From assembly GCA_017632095.1 (NCBI GenBank), contig JAGBSA010000267.1:1-7797 (forward strand): a DNA stretch of 7,797 nt, in the 5' to 3' direction. Each line of letters opens with the position of its first letter. Positions within the stretch are counted from its first letter, which is position 1. Of the stretch, positions 1 through 6,762 are shown in pieces. The stretch comes from Bacteroidales bacterium (GTDB lineage Bacteria > Bacteroidota > Bacteroidia > Bacteroidales > P3). The notes beneath the pieces are model-generated. The model searched no databases. It was given only the letters and a program-made list of their open reading frames with translations, and was not told where the DNA came from. Made by a program: the position numbers and the translations under genes.

Positions 1-1058
1 ATTGGAAATAAAGCAGTAAATAGTAACACTGAATAGTCGAACCACTGTTTCTTATTGTGCTTTAAGAATACTATACTCAAAACAAATCCTACCAAAACCA
101 CGATTGGTGTTGTTATAAGTATGTATTTAGGTGTATAATACCAAGGTAGAACATCAGAAAAATACATTTTACCTTCAAATATCTGCTTTATTGTAATTTG
201 GAACTTACTCATATTGGTGAAGGAATCGTAAACGTTGCTTATAGGTCCTTCTATTGCATAAGGCCAAGTAAGAACGGTCAATATGTAAGCAACAACGCAG
301 ATTCCCAAAGACCACAAGAGTGTTTTGAAAAATACTTTCTTCAAGTTCTTTCGTTGAGATATGTAGTAAACTATTGAAAATAGCCCAAAATATGCAACCA
401 TTAACCAGCCACCTACTCTAACCGATGTAGCAAAAGCAATAGATATGCACAACATTATTGCTGTGGATATTTTTATCTTAGGCAGTTGGTTGAGAAATTT
501 CAAGATATAGTAAATAGACATCACCGTTGCTGTTGCAAAAGGTATGTCTTTAAGGTTATTGAATGAATGTCCTAGAAATCGAGGTGAAAGAATTAATAGT
601 ACGCAAGTAAGAACGGCTGCTCGCCACCCTCCTATTCGACGTGCTAAAAGACAAGAATAAAGGATTCCTATCCAAGCTAAAATATTGCAAAGCACATGTC
701 GCCATGCTATATAGTTATCTACGTCAAATATATCTATAAGTAAATGAATGAAAGTGTCAGGTGATTGACTGTAATACGGCAAATTATTGCTTGCAGTAGG
801 GATTGCGGCAGTTTTATCTTCGCCTAAGGTTTTGTAATAGTTGATTACATCTTTTGAATGGTGTACATGAAAATATTCGTCGCCTGATATACCCGCATCT
901 TTAGCTAAAACAAGTAAACCAATCAAAGAAAGAATTATCGCAAACAAAAATACAGTTCGCCAAATTAAACTTTCACCACTTCCCTTTTCTCGTTTTTTCA
1001 AAGCAGAAAAAGGTTCTCTGAAAAAATAACTAACAAATCTATTCATCTTTTTGGACAT
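1..1058 (-). CDS. Multi-pass membrane glycosyltransferase, GT39/GT-C-like (C-terminus beyond left edge)
   Basis: The reading frame is open from an ATG at 1058 to the window edge (352 residues, no stop), so the C-terminus is missing. The N-terminus is short and basic. About nine hydrophobic segments are visible, near residues 31-52, 120-139, 146-160, 172-188, 197-213, 217-233, 246-264, 312-333 and 341 onward. The first long loop (about 53-118) starts with an Asp-Glu pair (D60-E61), where GT-C enzymes keep their acidic catalytic or metal-binding residues. An SPRFLGHSFNNLKDIPFA-type segment follows at 158-175, resembling the conserved loop of bacterial GT39 proteins as I remember them. The family transfers sugars from lipid-linked donors on the outer face of the inner membrane. 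The acceptor cannot be told from the sequence. An in-frame ATG at 1046 is an alternative start; 1058 is preferred because it lies about 33 bp from a -7 element. The GT-C assignment is fairly secure, the subfamily is not. Confidence 0.75.
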   Translation of the reverse strand, partial: MSKKMNRFVSYFFREPFSALKKREKGSGESLIWRTVFLFAIILSLIGLLVLAKDAGISGDEYFHVHHSKDVINYYKTLGEDKTAAIPTASNNLPYYSQSPDTFIHLLIDIFDVDNYIAWRHVLCNILAWIGILYSCLLARRIGGWRAAVLTCVLLILSPRFLGHSFNNLKDIPFATATVMSIYYILKFLNQLPKIKISTAIMLCISIAFATSVRVGGWLMVAYFGLFSIVYYISQRKNLKKVFFKTLLWSLGICVVAYILTVLTWPYAIEGPISNVYDSFTNMSKFQITIKQIFEGKMYFSDVLPWYYTPKYILITTPIVVLVGFVLSIVFLKHNKKQWFDYSVLLFTALFP

Positions 1059-1091
1059 AATAAAATTGTTTTAGCTCATTATATTCCTCTG

Positions 1092-1099
1092 CAAAAGTA
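1092..1099 (-). promoter_or_regulatory. Bacteroidota -7 element upstream of the GT39-like gene
   Basis: Read on the minus strand this is TACTTTTG, a full match to the Bacteroidota -7 consensus TAnnTTTG. It predicts transcription starting near 1085 with a leader of about 25-30 nt. No clear TTTG (-33) lies 19-21 bp upstream, so the call rests on the -7 box and its position between two genes. It suggests the glycosyltransferase has its own promoter and is not only reached by readthrough from mrcA. Confidence 0.45.
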
Positions 1100-1161
1100 A
1101 TAAAAGAGTATCTAATAAAGATAACAACAAAAATACTAGGATATGAAATTTATTTTATACC

Positions 1162-1200
1162 GAATTGATAAATTATTTCAAACTTTCTATTATACAATTC
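1162..1200. repeat. Imperfect inverted repeat just after the mrcA stop codon
   Basis: GAATTGATAA (1162-1171) can pair with TTATACAATTC (1190-1200), giving about 10 bp with one bulged base and an 18-nt AT-rich loop. It starts two bases after the mrcA stop codon, so it would sit at the 3' end of the operon transcript. It has no GC-rich stem and no U-tract on the minus-strand transcript, so it is not a canonical intrinsic terminator. It may be a weak 3'-end structure or chance in AT-rich DNA. Confidence 0.25.
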
Positions 1201-1201
1201 T

Positions 1202-3469
1202 TTACCAATCTTTAGAATATTCTTCACTTACTGTTGTAATCTCAACTTCCTGAACGTAATTACTGCAATCTACATCGATTTCCATTGAAGGCGGTCTATC
1301 AAAACCTCCTCTATAGAAATTCAATTTCGGATTCGCTTCACACTTTTTCATAAACAATCCATAGATAGGAAGAGCCATCGAAGCACCTTGACCTAATGCT
1401 GTACTACGGAAGTGAATACTACGAAGTTCTCCGCCAACCCAAACAGCAGTTGCTAGTTTTGGATTTATTCCAATGAACCATCCGTCGGAGTTATTATCGG
1501 TTGTACCTGTCTTTCCTGCGATTGTGCTTGTCAGATTATATTTATATCTCAGTCTAGCACCGGTTCCACTATCTACAACACCTTTCATAAGTTCCAAAAC
1601 CAAGTATGCAGTTTCCTCATCTAAAGCAGAATTACTCTTTGTGTTGAATACCTCTAACACCATTCCCTTATTATCACATATCTTTGTTACAAAGATTGGT
1701 TCTTTATGAACTCCCTTATTTGCAAATGTTGCCATTGCTGCCGCCATTTCCATAACGGACAAATCTGCTGTACCAAGACAGATTGACGGAACGGCAGGCA
1801 TAGGAGTTGTTATACCCATTTGCTTTACTAGATTGATAACTGATTGTGGTGTTGTGTAGTCTTTCATCAACGCAGCCGAAACAAAATTCACCGAATTAGC
1901 CAATGCCCATTTCAAAGATACCATTTCTCCTTCTCTTGCATCATTTGAATTTTTCGGAGTCCAATTATCATAGTCTTCAAAGGTAACTGGTGTGTTTGAA
2001 ATTTCAAAACATGGTGACAAATCGCTATCTTTCATAGCTGCTGCATAGACATAAGGTTTGAAAGTCGAGCCTACTTGTCGTCTTCCAAGCTTTGCGTTAT
2101 CGAATTTGAAGTGTTTGTAATTTATTCCACCAACATAAACTTTCACATGCCCTGTTTGTGGTTCTACCGAAACCATTCCAGTATTCAAGAAATGCTTATA
2201 GTATCTCAAACTATCCCATGGAGACATTGTTGTATCCTTATCTCCATTCCAAGTGAATACTCGCATTTTTGTCTTCTGATTAAAGTTATTCCTAATTTCT
2301 TTATCGTTAAATCCTTCACCTTTTAGTTCTCTGTAACGGTCAGAATTTTTCATCGCTTGCAAGTAATACTTTTCTATATCAGCTTTACTGATACCTGTAA
2401 ACGGTGCATCTTTATATCCTTTCGTATGTTTGAAAAATTCATTCTGCAAATACTTGAAATGTTCCTTAACAGCCTCCTCAGCATTCTTTTGCATCTGATA
2501 ATTAATAGTTGTATATACTCTTAATCCATCTTTGTGTACATCATACTGATCGCCGTTTGGCTTATAATGAGTCTTACACCACTCCTTCATATAGTTACGT
2601 AACATTTCTCTAAAATAAGTAGCTATTCCCTCATCATGAGAATGTGGATTATAGTTAAGCTTGATTGGCTGCTGTTTTTTCTCGTTAAATTCTTCTGTAG
2701 AGATATATCCGTACTTTTCCATCTGTGCAAGAACGGTGTTTCTTCTTTTAGTAGAGTTTTCAGGATTGCGAACAGGGTTATAAGTCGTAGGAGCCTTTAA
2801 CAGACCAACCAAGACAGCTGATTCTTCCACGCTCAACTCAGATGGTAATTTGGAAAAGAAGGTATGAGCGGCGGCTTTGATACCGAAAGCATTGCTTCCG
2901 TAATCCACCGTATTAAGATACATCGAAATTATTTCGTCTTTAGAATAATTCCTTTCAAGTTTCACTGCAACAATCCACTCTTTCAACTTAGCATATACTG
3001 TTCCTATCAAAGATTTCTTTTCTCTTGGAAAAAGATTCTTTGCTAACTGTTGTGTCAAAGTACTTCCGCCACCGGAGCTTTTTCGTCCCCCTAAAACAGT
3101 TTTTGTTAATACTCTGAACAAAGAACGAGCGTCTATACCGGAATGTTCTCTGAATCTGACATCTTCAGTTGCTATCAAAGCATTTATTAGATTTGGTGAA
3201 ATATCTTTGTAATTTACAATGGAGCGATTTTGAATTCCTATATATCCAAGCAGTTCTCCATTATCCGCATACACCTCTGTAGCAAGATTAGCCTTTGGAT
3301 TCTCTAATTCTTCGAAAGTTGGCATAAAACCAAGCCAACCAAAAGACAACATAGAAAAGAATCCGACAATAGCCAACAAAACAAAGATATAACCACCCCA
3401 CATAAGGCGGATATATTTCTTGAAAGACTTGCTTTGTTGTTGCTTTTTCAGAACCTTCTTATTTTGCAT
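1202..3469 (-). CDS. mrcA: Bifunctional class A penicillin-binding protein (PBP1A): glycosyltransferase/transpeptidase
   Basis: This 755-residue enzyme polymerises lipid II into glycan strands and cross-links the peptides in the periplasm. A basic cytoplasmic tail (1-20) leads into one membrane anchor (about 24-46). The GT51 domain follows, with TEDVRFREHSGID (101-113; catalytic Glu is E102) and GGSTLTQQLAKNLF (134-147). The transpeptidase domain carries all three active-site motifs: S468-T-F-K471, S526-V-N528 and K653-T-G-T656, so both activities look intact. Between the domains is a long charged segment (about 335-425), of a kind I recall in Bacteroidota PBP1A proteins. The length is ordinary for the family in this phylum. 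It is the last gene of the holB-ricT-gldH-mrcA block, 24 bp after gldH, with no promoter visible in that gap. The start is the first Met, just before the basic tail; no Shine-Dalgarno is present. The symbol follows E. coli usage; ponA or pbp1A would be equally valid. Confidence 0.95.
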   Translation of the reverse strand: MQNKKVLKKQQQSKSFKKYIRLMWGGYIFVLLAIVGFFSMLSFGWLGFMPTFEELENPKANLATEVYADNGELLGYIGIQNRSIVNYKDISPNLINALIATEDVRFREHSGIDARSLFRVLTKTVLGGRKSSGGGSTLTQQLAKNLFPREKKSLIGTVYAKLKEWIVAVKLERNYSKDEIISMYLNTVDYGSNAFGIKAAAHTFFSKLPSELSVEESAVLVGLLKAPTTYNPVRNPENSTKRRNTVLAQMEKYGYISTEEFNEKKQQPIKLNYNPHSHDEGIATYFREMLRNYMKEWCKTHYKPNGDQYDVHKDGLRVYTTINYQMQKNAEEAVKEHFKYLQNEFFKHTKGYKDAPFTGISKADIEKYYLQAMKNSDRYRELKGEGFNDKEIRNNFNQKTKMRVFTWNGDKDTTMSPWDSLRYYKHFLNTGMVSVEPQTGHVKVYVGGINYKHFKFDNAKLGRRQVGSTFKPYVYAAAMKDSDLSPCFEISNTPVTFEDYDNWTPKNSNDAREGEMVSLKWALANSVNFVSAALMKDYTTPQSVINLVKQMGITTPMPAVPSICLGTADLSVMEMAAAMATFANKGVHKEPIFVTKICDNKGMVLEVFNTKSNSALDEETAYLVLELMKGVVDSGTGARLRYKYNLTSTIAGKTGTTDNNSDGWFIGINPKLATAVWVGGELRSIHFRSTALGQGASMALPIYGLFMKKCEANPKLNFYRGGFDRPPSMEIDVDCSNYVQEVEITTVSEEYSKDW

Positions 3470-3493
3470 AATTATTATTGTTTCTTTTAATTA

Positions 3494-3979
3494 TCAATCT
3501 TGATACTCGATATGCAATCCCACATCGACAATTCCACTAAGCGTACTATCTGTTGTAGCTTGATAAAGTTCAAAAACATATTCGCCTTTCTTAGCAAACT
3601 CAATATTTTTTGCTATCCAAAAACGATTATCCCTTAAATCAGAGCGACCTTTCCCTTTCCAAGTTCCGTCAGGATAGGCTAAATTACACTCAATCGTATC
3701 TCTCTTTGTTATACTTCCATCAGGTAAAATTGTATTCATAAAGAAATACACATTACAATAAGGATAATCTGTTGTGTTTCTTACATTCAGAGCAAGTTTA
3801 TACTTTCTTGTCGTATCATCTATTTGAACCAAGTAATGCACTTTGTCTTCTGCTTTCCAAGCTTTTTCATCTACTGACTTGTTTTCATTATACACAACAT
3901 TGCTATTGCAAGATGATAAAACAAAAAGGGAAAACAATATAATAAAACCTGATTTCAAAACTCTATCTCTTTGTTTCAT
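3494..3979 (-). CDS. gldH: GldH-family gliding-motility-associated lipoprotein
   Basis: A 161-residue lipoprotein: basic N-terminus (MKQRDR), hydrophobic core (about 11-22) and lipobox L21-S-S-C24, the lipidated cysteine, for signal peptidase II. The mature part is about 138 residues. It shows the GldH pattern: RNTTDYPY (67-74), a DT pair (94-95), PDGTWKGKG (103-111) and a closing GIVDVGLHIE (149-158). In Flavobacterium johnsoniae GldH is needed for gliding and associates with the Gld machinery. Homologues occur in non-gliding Bacteroidota, where the role is unclear. The frame extends upstream to an ATG at 4060, but that start overlaps the end of the ricT-like gene and buries the signal peptide behind 27 extra residues. 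ATG 3979 gives a normal signal peptide and a 28-bp gap, so it is preferred. It lies between the ricT-like gene and mrcA. No other gld gene is in the window, so gliding itself cannot be inferred. Confidence 0.85.
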   Translation of the reverse strand: MKQRDRVLKSGFIILFSLFVLSSCNSNVVYNENKSVDEKAWKAEDKVHYLVQIDDTTRKYKLALNVRNTTDYPYCNVYFFMNTILPDGSITKRDTIECNLAYPDGTWKGKGRSDLRDNRFWIAKNIEFAKKGEYVFELYQATTDSTLSGIVDVGLHIEYQD

Positions 3980-3990
3980 TTTTCTAAAAT

Positions 3991-3998
3991 CAAATTTA
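3991..3998 (-). promoter_or_regulatory. Possible internal -7 element before gldH
   Basis: Read on the minus strand this is TAAATTTG, which fits TAnnTTTG and lies in the short gap between the ricT-like stop and the gldH ATG. The predicted start of transcription (near 3984) would leave a leader of only about 5 nt, and no -33 box lies at the right distance. It could be a weak internal promoter for gldH-mrcA or a chance match in AT-rich DNA. Confidence 0.2.
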
Positions 3999-4007
3999 GA
4001 TTCTATA

Positions 4008-5249
4008 CTACTTATCTTTTTTATTATTTTCTGACTTTTCAGCCAAAGATTCCAAGTCATCTGGTAAAATATTTCTTTTATTGTCTTGAATGATTCTTTT
4101 AACTGTATTCACAGAAAGAGGAATCAATTCAGGAGAATTTTGATATGAATACCAAATTGTACGTTTGAATACATCTACTTTATGATATATCGCCTTGCCT
4201 TTTTTAGTTTCCAAAGCAACTCCCAATTCCGGGAAACTTTTCAAAGCATCTACATAAACATCATACTCATAATTCAAGCAGCATTTAAGTTTTCCGCATT
4301 GCCCAGCAAGCTTTTGAGGATTTGGAAACAACTGTTGAGTCTTTGCAACAGAGGTTGAAACTGAGTGAAAGGAGTTTAGCCAAGTGCTACAACACAATTC
4401 TCGTCCACAAGTACCGATTCCTCCCAATCTTCCAGCCTCTTGTCTTGCTCCAATTTGCTTCATCTCGATTCTTATGTGAAATTCCTCTGCCAATGCTTTA
4501 ATCAGCTGTCTAAAATCCACTCTATCATCAGCTGTATAGTAGAATATTGCTTTTGTTCCGTCTCCTTGGTATTCTACATCATTGACTTTCATCTTCAAAT
4601 CAAAGGTATTGGCCAATCTTCTTGTTTCAAAAATCATTCCATCTTCCTTTTCCACAGACTGCAACCACTTTTCAATATCTGTAACCCTTGCTCTACGATA
4701 AAGTTTCTTGATATTATCTCCGTTTTCCACGTTTTTCTTACGCATTTGTATGCGACACAACTCACCCTTTAGAGAAACAATACCTATATCATGTCCAGGT
4801 GTTCCCTCAACTGCAACTACATCACCAACGCAAATCTCCAATCCTTCGGGCAATCTAAAGAAATCTTTTCTTGAATTCTTGAAACGCACTTCCACAACAT
4901 TACATTCAACTGCATTTGATGGCGATTTGATGCTTTCTATCCAATTGTTGACATTGAATTTAGAACAACTGTCTAACTCTTTTTTATTTATAGGTTTATA
5001 GCTTTCAGGAACACCACAACAACCTCTTGACAATAATGGTCCAGATGTGTATTTTATTTTCCCCATATCTGGATCCTCATCAAAATAAGGGTGTGTAAAC
5101 TGCTCCAATAAAACTACTTCTTCCTTATCTTCATTTTCTAACATCTTACGACTTGCAACCGATATCCTATTTGCTGCATTGCTATATTTAGTTTCTTCGC
5201 TGATGGCAGTAACTTCTTCTTCTGTGTTCTGTAATTCTTTTTCTTCCAT
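4008..5249 (-). CDS. ricT: PSP1-domain protein, RicT (YaaT)-like
   Basis: A 413-residue PSP1-family protein. Residues 1-60 are acidic and probably disordered. A Cys pair (C77-C78) precedes a region rich in Val and Gly, with GDVVAVEG at 142-149. The PSP1 core includes DDRVDFRQLIK (241-251) and the RxEMKQIGARQEA stretch (260-272). Two cysteine clusters follow: C281-G-R-E-L-C286-C287 and C318-G-K-L-K-C323-C324. The tail (from about 385) is Lys-rich. In Bacillus subtilis, RicT forms the Y-complex with RicA and RicF, binds iron-sulfur clusters and steers RNase Y-dependent mRNA maturation. Here the conserved cysteines make metal or Fe-S binding likely. A role in RNA processing is only an inference, because no ricA or ricF gene is visible. 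It sits 27 bp downstream of holB, the same adjacency as holB-yaaT in B. subtilis. The ATG at 5249 is the only sensible start and lacks a Shine-Dalgarno. Confidence 0.88.
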   Translation of the reverse strand: MEEKELQNTEEEVTAISEETKYSNAANRISVASRKMLENEDKEEVVLLEQFTHPYFDEDPDMGKIKYTSGPLLSRGCCGVPESYKPINKKELDSCSKFNVNNWIESIKSPSNAVECNVVEVRFKNSRKDFFRLPEGLEICVGDVVAVEGTPGHDIGIVSLKGELCRIQMRKKNVENGDNIKKLYRRARVTDIEKWLQSVEKEDGMIFETRRLANTFDLKMKVNDVEYQGDGTKAIFYYTADDRVDFRQLIKALAEEFHIRIEMKQIGARQEAGRLGGIGTCGRELCCSTWLNSFHSVSTSVAKTQQLFPNPQKLAGQCGKLKCCLNYEYDVYVDALKSFPELGVALETKKGKAIYHKVDVFKRTIWYSYQNSPELIPLSVNTVKRIIQDNKRNILPDDLESLAEKSENNKKDK

Positions 5250-5276
5250 TGTAATTTTGATATTTAGCTTTTCTTA

Positions 5277-6446
5277 TCACTTGTTAGGCGACAACTGAAT
5301 TCCGATTTTCAAAGTCAAATCGAAAAACAGAATTTTTGTATTTGCATTTCTTATTATGTGATATTGGGCTTGCTTTAACAAAGAAAAGATTCGCTCTGTG
5401 TTTTCATTATTCAAAAATCTCGAAAACTTGGTTTTGTATTCTTTATTTTCTCCCCCAAGCATTTCAACGCCAAATGACACGCCCATTGAGGCCAATAATG
5501 ATTCTCTAAATAAATCTGAAGCCATAGAAAGGAAACTTTGTTGTCTTTCTCTGCTCATTTTCGAAAATCTTTCACTCAATGCCATTATCTCAATCGCCTT
5601 TGCCTTATACATAAATGCCACTCTTGTCCACTCAATAAACATTTCAATAAGTTCTTTATTGTTTTGCTCATCAAGTTGTAAGGCTTTTATTAAATTTCCT
5701 TCTGAAGATGCTGACAAATATTCTGCTTCTGATGTTTCAAAACCTCTATTTTCTACAAGATAAGTTTGCAAATCTTCACCCTCTATTGACAACACCTTAA
5801 CCAATTGTGTTCTCGAAATTATGGTTGGAAGTATCGCTTCAGTATTTTCACTAATCAACAAGAACAAAGTCCCGTTATATGGTTCTTCAAGAATCTTTAA
5901 TAATTTAGGAGCTGCATCATGACGCAATCTATCAGCACACCAAATTATCATTACCTTATGTGGCGACTCATATGCCGTCATTGTAAGGTCTTTAATTATG
6001 GAATTTGCATCTCGTACATTGATTTCAGCTTGTTTATTCTCGGCTTTAAGAAAATCTAACCAAGAATTTATATCAATATATCCTTGTTTTTCCAATACAA
6101 ATTCCCTAAACAAATCCATAAAAAGAGCAGATTCGTTATTCTTATCTATCTTTTTAGTTGTCGTATTTGGGAATATAAAATGCAAATCAGGGTGTGCAAG
6201 ATTCTTATATTTCAAACAAGAAGGGCATTTCCCACAAGAGTCTGCGTGTAATTCGTTTTCTGAGGACGAATCGTAAAACTGCTTATTTGTACAGTTGATA
6301 AACTGAGCATAAGCCAAAGCAAGCGGGAACGTACCACAACCTTCAGCGCCAGCAAACAACTGAGCGTGAGGCACTCTTCCCTCTTTAACACACTCTATCA
6401 AAGAATTTATCAGACGTCTCTGACCAACAATTTCAGCAAACTGCAT
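5277..6446 (-). CDS. holB: DNA polymerase III delta' subunit (clamp loader)
   Basis: The 389-residue delta' subunit is the rigid stator of the clamp loader that opens the beta clamp and places it on primed DNA. The N-terminus has the typical AAA+ opening FAEIVGQRRLINSL (3-16) and HAQLF (27-31). The P-loop is degenerate, GAEGCGTFP (33-41), with Thr39 where the ATP-binding Lys would be, as expected for a delta' that does not bind ATP. The zinc site is C52, C71, C74 and C77; the first gap (18 residues) is wider than in E. coli delta'. HPDLHFIFP (85-93) and KLLKILEEP (181-189) are standard. S211-R212-T213 replaces the SRC motif, keeping the Arg that reaches the neighbouring subunit's ATP site. 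A long segment at about 94-142, between the HPDLHF and NVRD motifs, looks like a lineage insertion. It is the first gene of the minus-strand block, about 48 nt from its predicted transcription start. ATG 6446 directly precedes the conserved N-terminus. Confidence 0.92.
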   Translation of the reverse strand: MQFAEIVGQRRLINSLIECVKEGRVPHAQLFAGAEGCGTFPLALAYAQFINCTNKQFYDSSSENELHADSCGKCPSCLKYKNLAHPDLHFIFPNTTTKKIDKNNESALFMDLFREFVLEKQGYIDINSWLDFLKAENKQAEINVRDANSIIKDLTMTAYESPHKVMIIWCADRLRHDAAPKLLKILEEPYNGTLFLLISENTEAILPTIISRTQLVKVLSIEGEDLQTYLVENRGFETSEAEYLSASSEGNLIKALQLDEQNNKELIEMFIEWTRVAFMYKAKAIEIMALSERFSKMSRERQQSFLSMASDLFRESLLASMGVSFGVEMLGGENKEYKTKFSRFLNNENTERIFSLLKQAQYHIIRNANTKILFFDLTLKIGIQLSPNK

Positions 6447-6500
6447 AAGCCCTTACTATATCACTAATATAATTCACAACTACAAAAACATAGTCGTTTG

Positions 6501-6532
6501 CAAAGATAGTGAAATTCCTCAAAAGAAAGAAA
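6501..6532 (-). promoter_or_regulatory. Promoter of the holB-ricT-gldH-mrcA operon
   Basis: On the minus strand the -7 box is TATCTTTG (6501-6508), a full match to the Bacteroidota consensus TAnnTTTG. Exactly 20 bp upstream is TTTC (6529-6532), matching three of four bases of the -33 TTTG. The predicted transcription start is near 6494, giving a leader of about 48 nt. The next three genes follow at gaps of 24-28 bp, so this is probably the main promoter for all four. Confidence 0.6.
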
Positions 6533-6631
6533 CAGAACAAGTATATTTATTAATAGCAAAAACAAGATTTTCTTTTTTCAACTCTATTTGGCGATAAAAC
6601 TAATAAATTACTTTATTTCAGCTTTACTAAC

Positions 6632-6681
6632 TCTTCGTTTTTGAATCACTAAAACAAAGAAACAATTTACTAAAACGAAGA
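6632..6681. repeat. 10-bp perfect inverted repeat overlapping the direct-repeat array
   Basis: TCTTCGTTTT (6632-6641) is the exact reverse complement of AAAACGAAGA (6672-6681), with 30 bp between. The right arm lies inside the middle direct repeat, so the left arm is in effect an inverted copy of the repeat core. This fits binding sites used in both orientations better than a transcript hairpin, since no gene crosses this stretch. Confidence 0.5.
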
Positions 6682-6704
6682 AAGAAAAAATTAAAACTAA
6701 GAAA
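6649..6704. repeat. Three 14-bp direct repeats, 21-bp period, with phased A-tracts
   Basis: The copies are CTAAAACAAAGAAA (6649-6662), CTAAAACGAAGAAA (6670-6683) and TTAAAACTAAGAAA (6691-6704), consensus YTAAAACNAAGAAA. The 7-bp spacers between them are unrelated to each other. The start-to-start distance is exactly 21 bp, about two helical turns, so all copies face the same side of the DNA. A-tracts begin at 6651, 6660, 6672, 6681, 6693 and 6702, averaging about 10 bp, which predicts bending. A degenerate copy outside the 21-bp register is at 6595-6608. The array is about 60-115 bp upstream of the tsaD -7 box. Confidence 0.7.
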
Positions 6705-6762
6705 TATTTTCATATATCTTGCTTTGATTTTGGCAGAACTTAAGAAAGTCGTTTTTTTTTCA

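Noticed and set aside
1473..5763. Several plus-strand open frames of 60-121 codons opposite mrcA, gldH, ricT and holB
   Set aside because: All lie wholly antisense to well-supported genes, have atypical compositions and lack recognisable motifs. They are expected by chance opposite coding DNA.
5277..6446. Loss of the Walker A lysine in HolB as a sign of a broken gene
   Set aside because: Delta' subunits commonly have a degenerate P-loop and act without binding ATP. The rest of the gene is intact.
6447..6500. Possible Shine-Dalgarno (AAGGG) before the holB ATG
   Set aside because: The GGG ends only 3 nt from the ATG, too close for normal pairing, and no other gene in the window has a Shine-Dalgarno.
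6649..6704. CRISPR-like array
   Set aside because: The repeats are only 14 bp with 7-bp spacers, far shorter than CRISPR units, and no cas gene is present.
6738..6760. Small hairpin followed by T9, resembling a plus-strand intrinsic terminator
   Set aside because: The stem is only 4 bp (ACTT/AAGT), and no plus-strand gene lies upstream that would need terminating.
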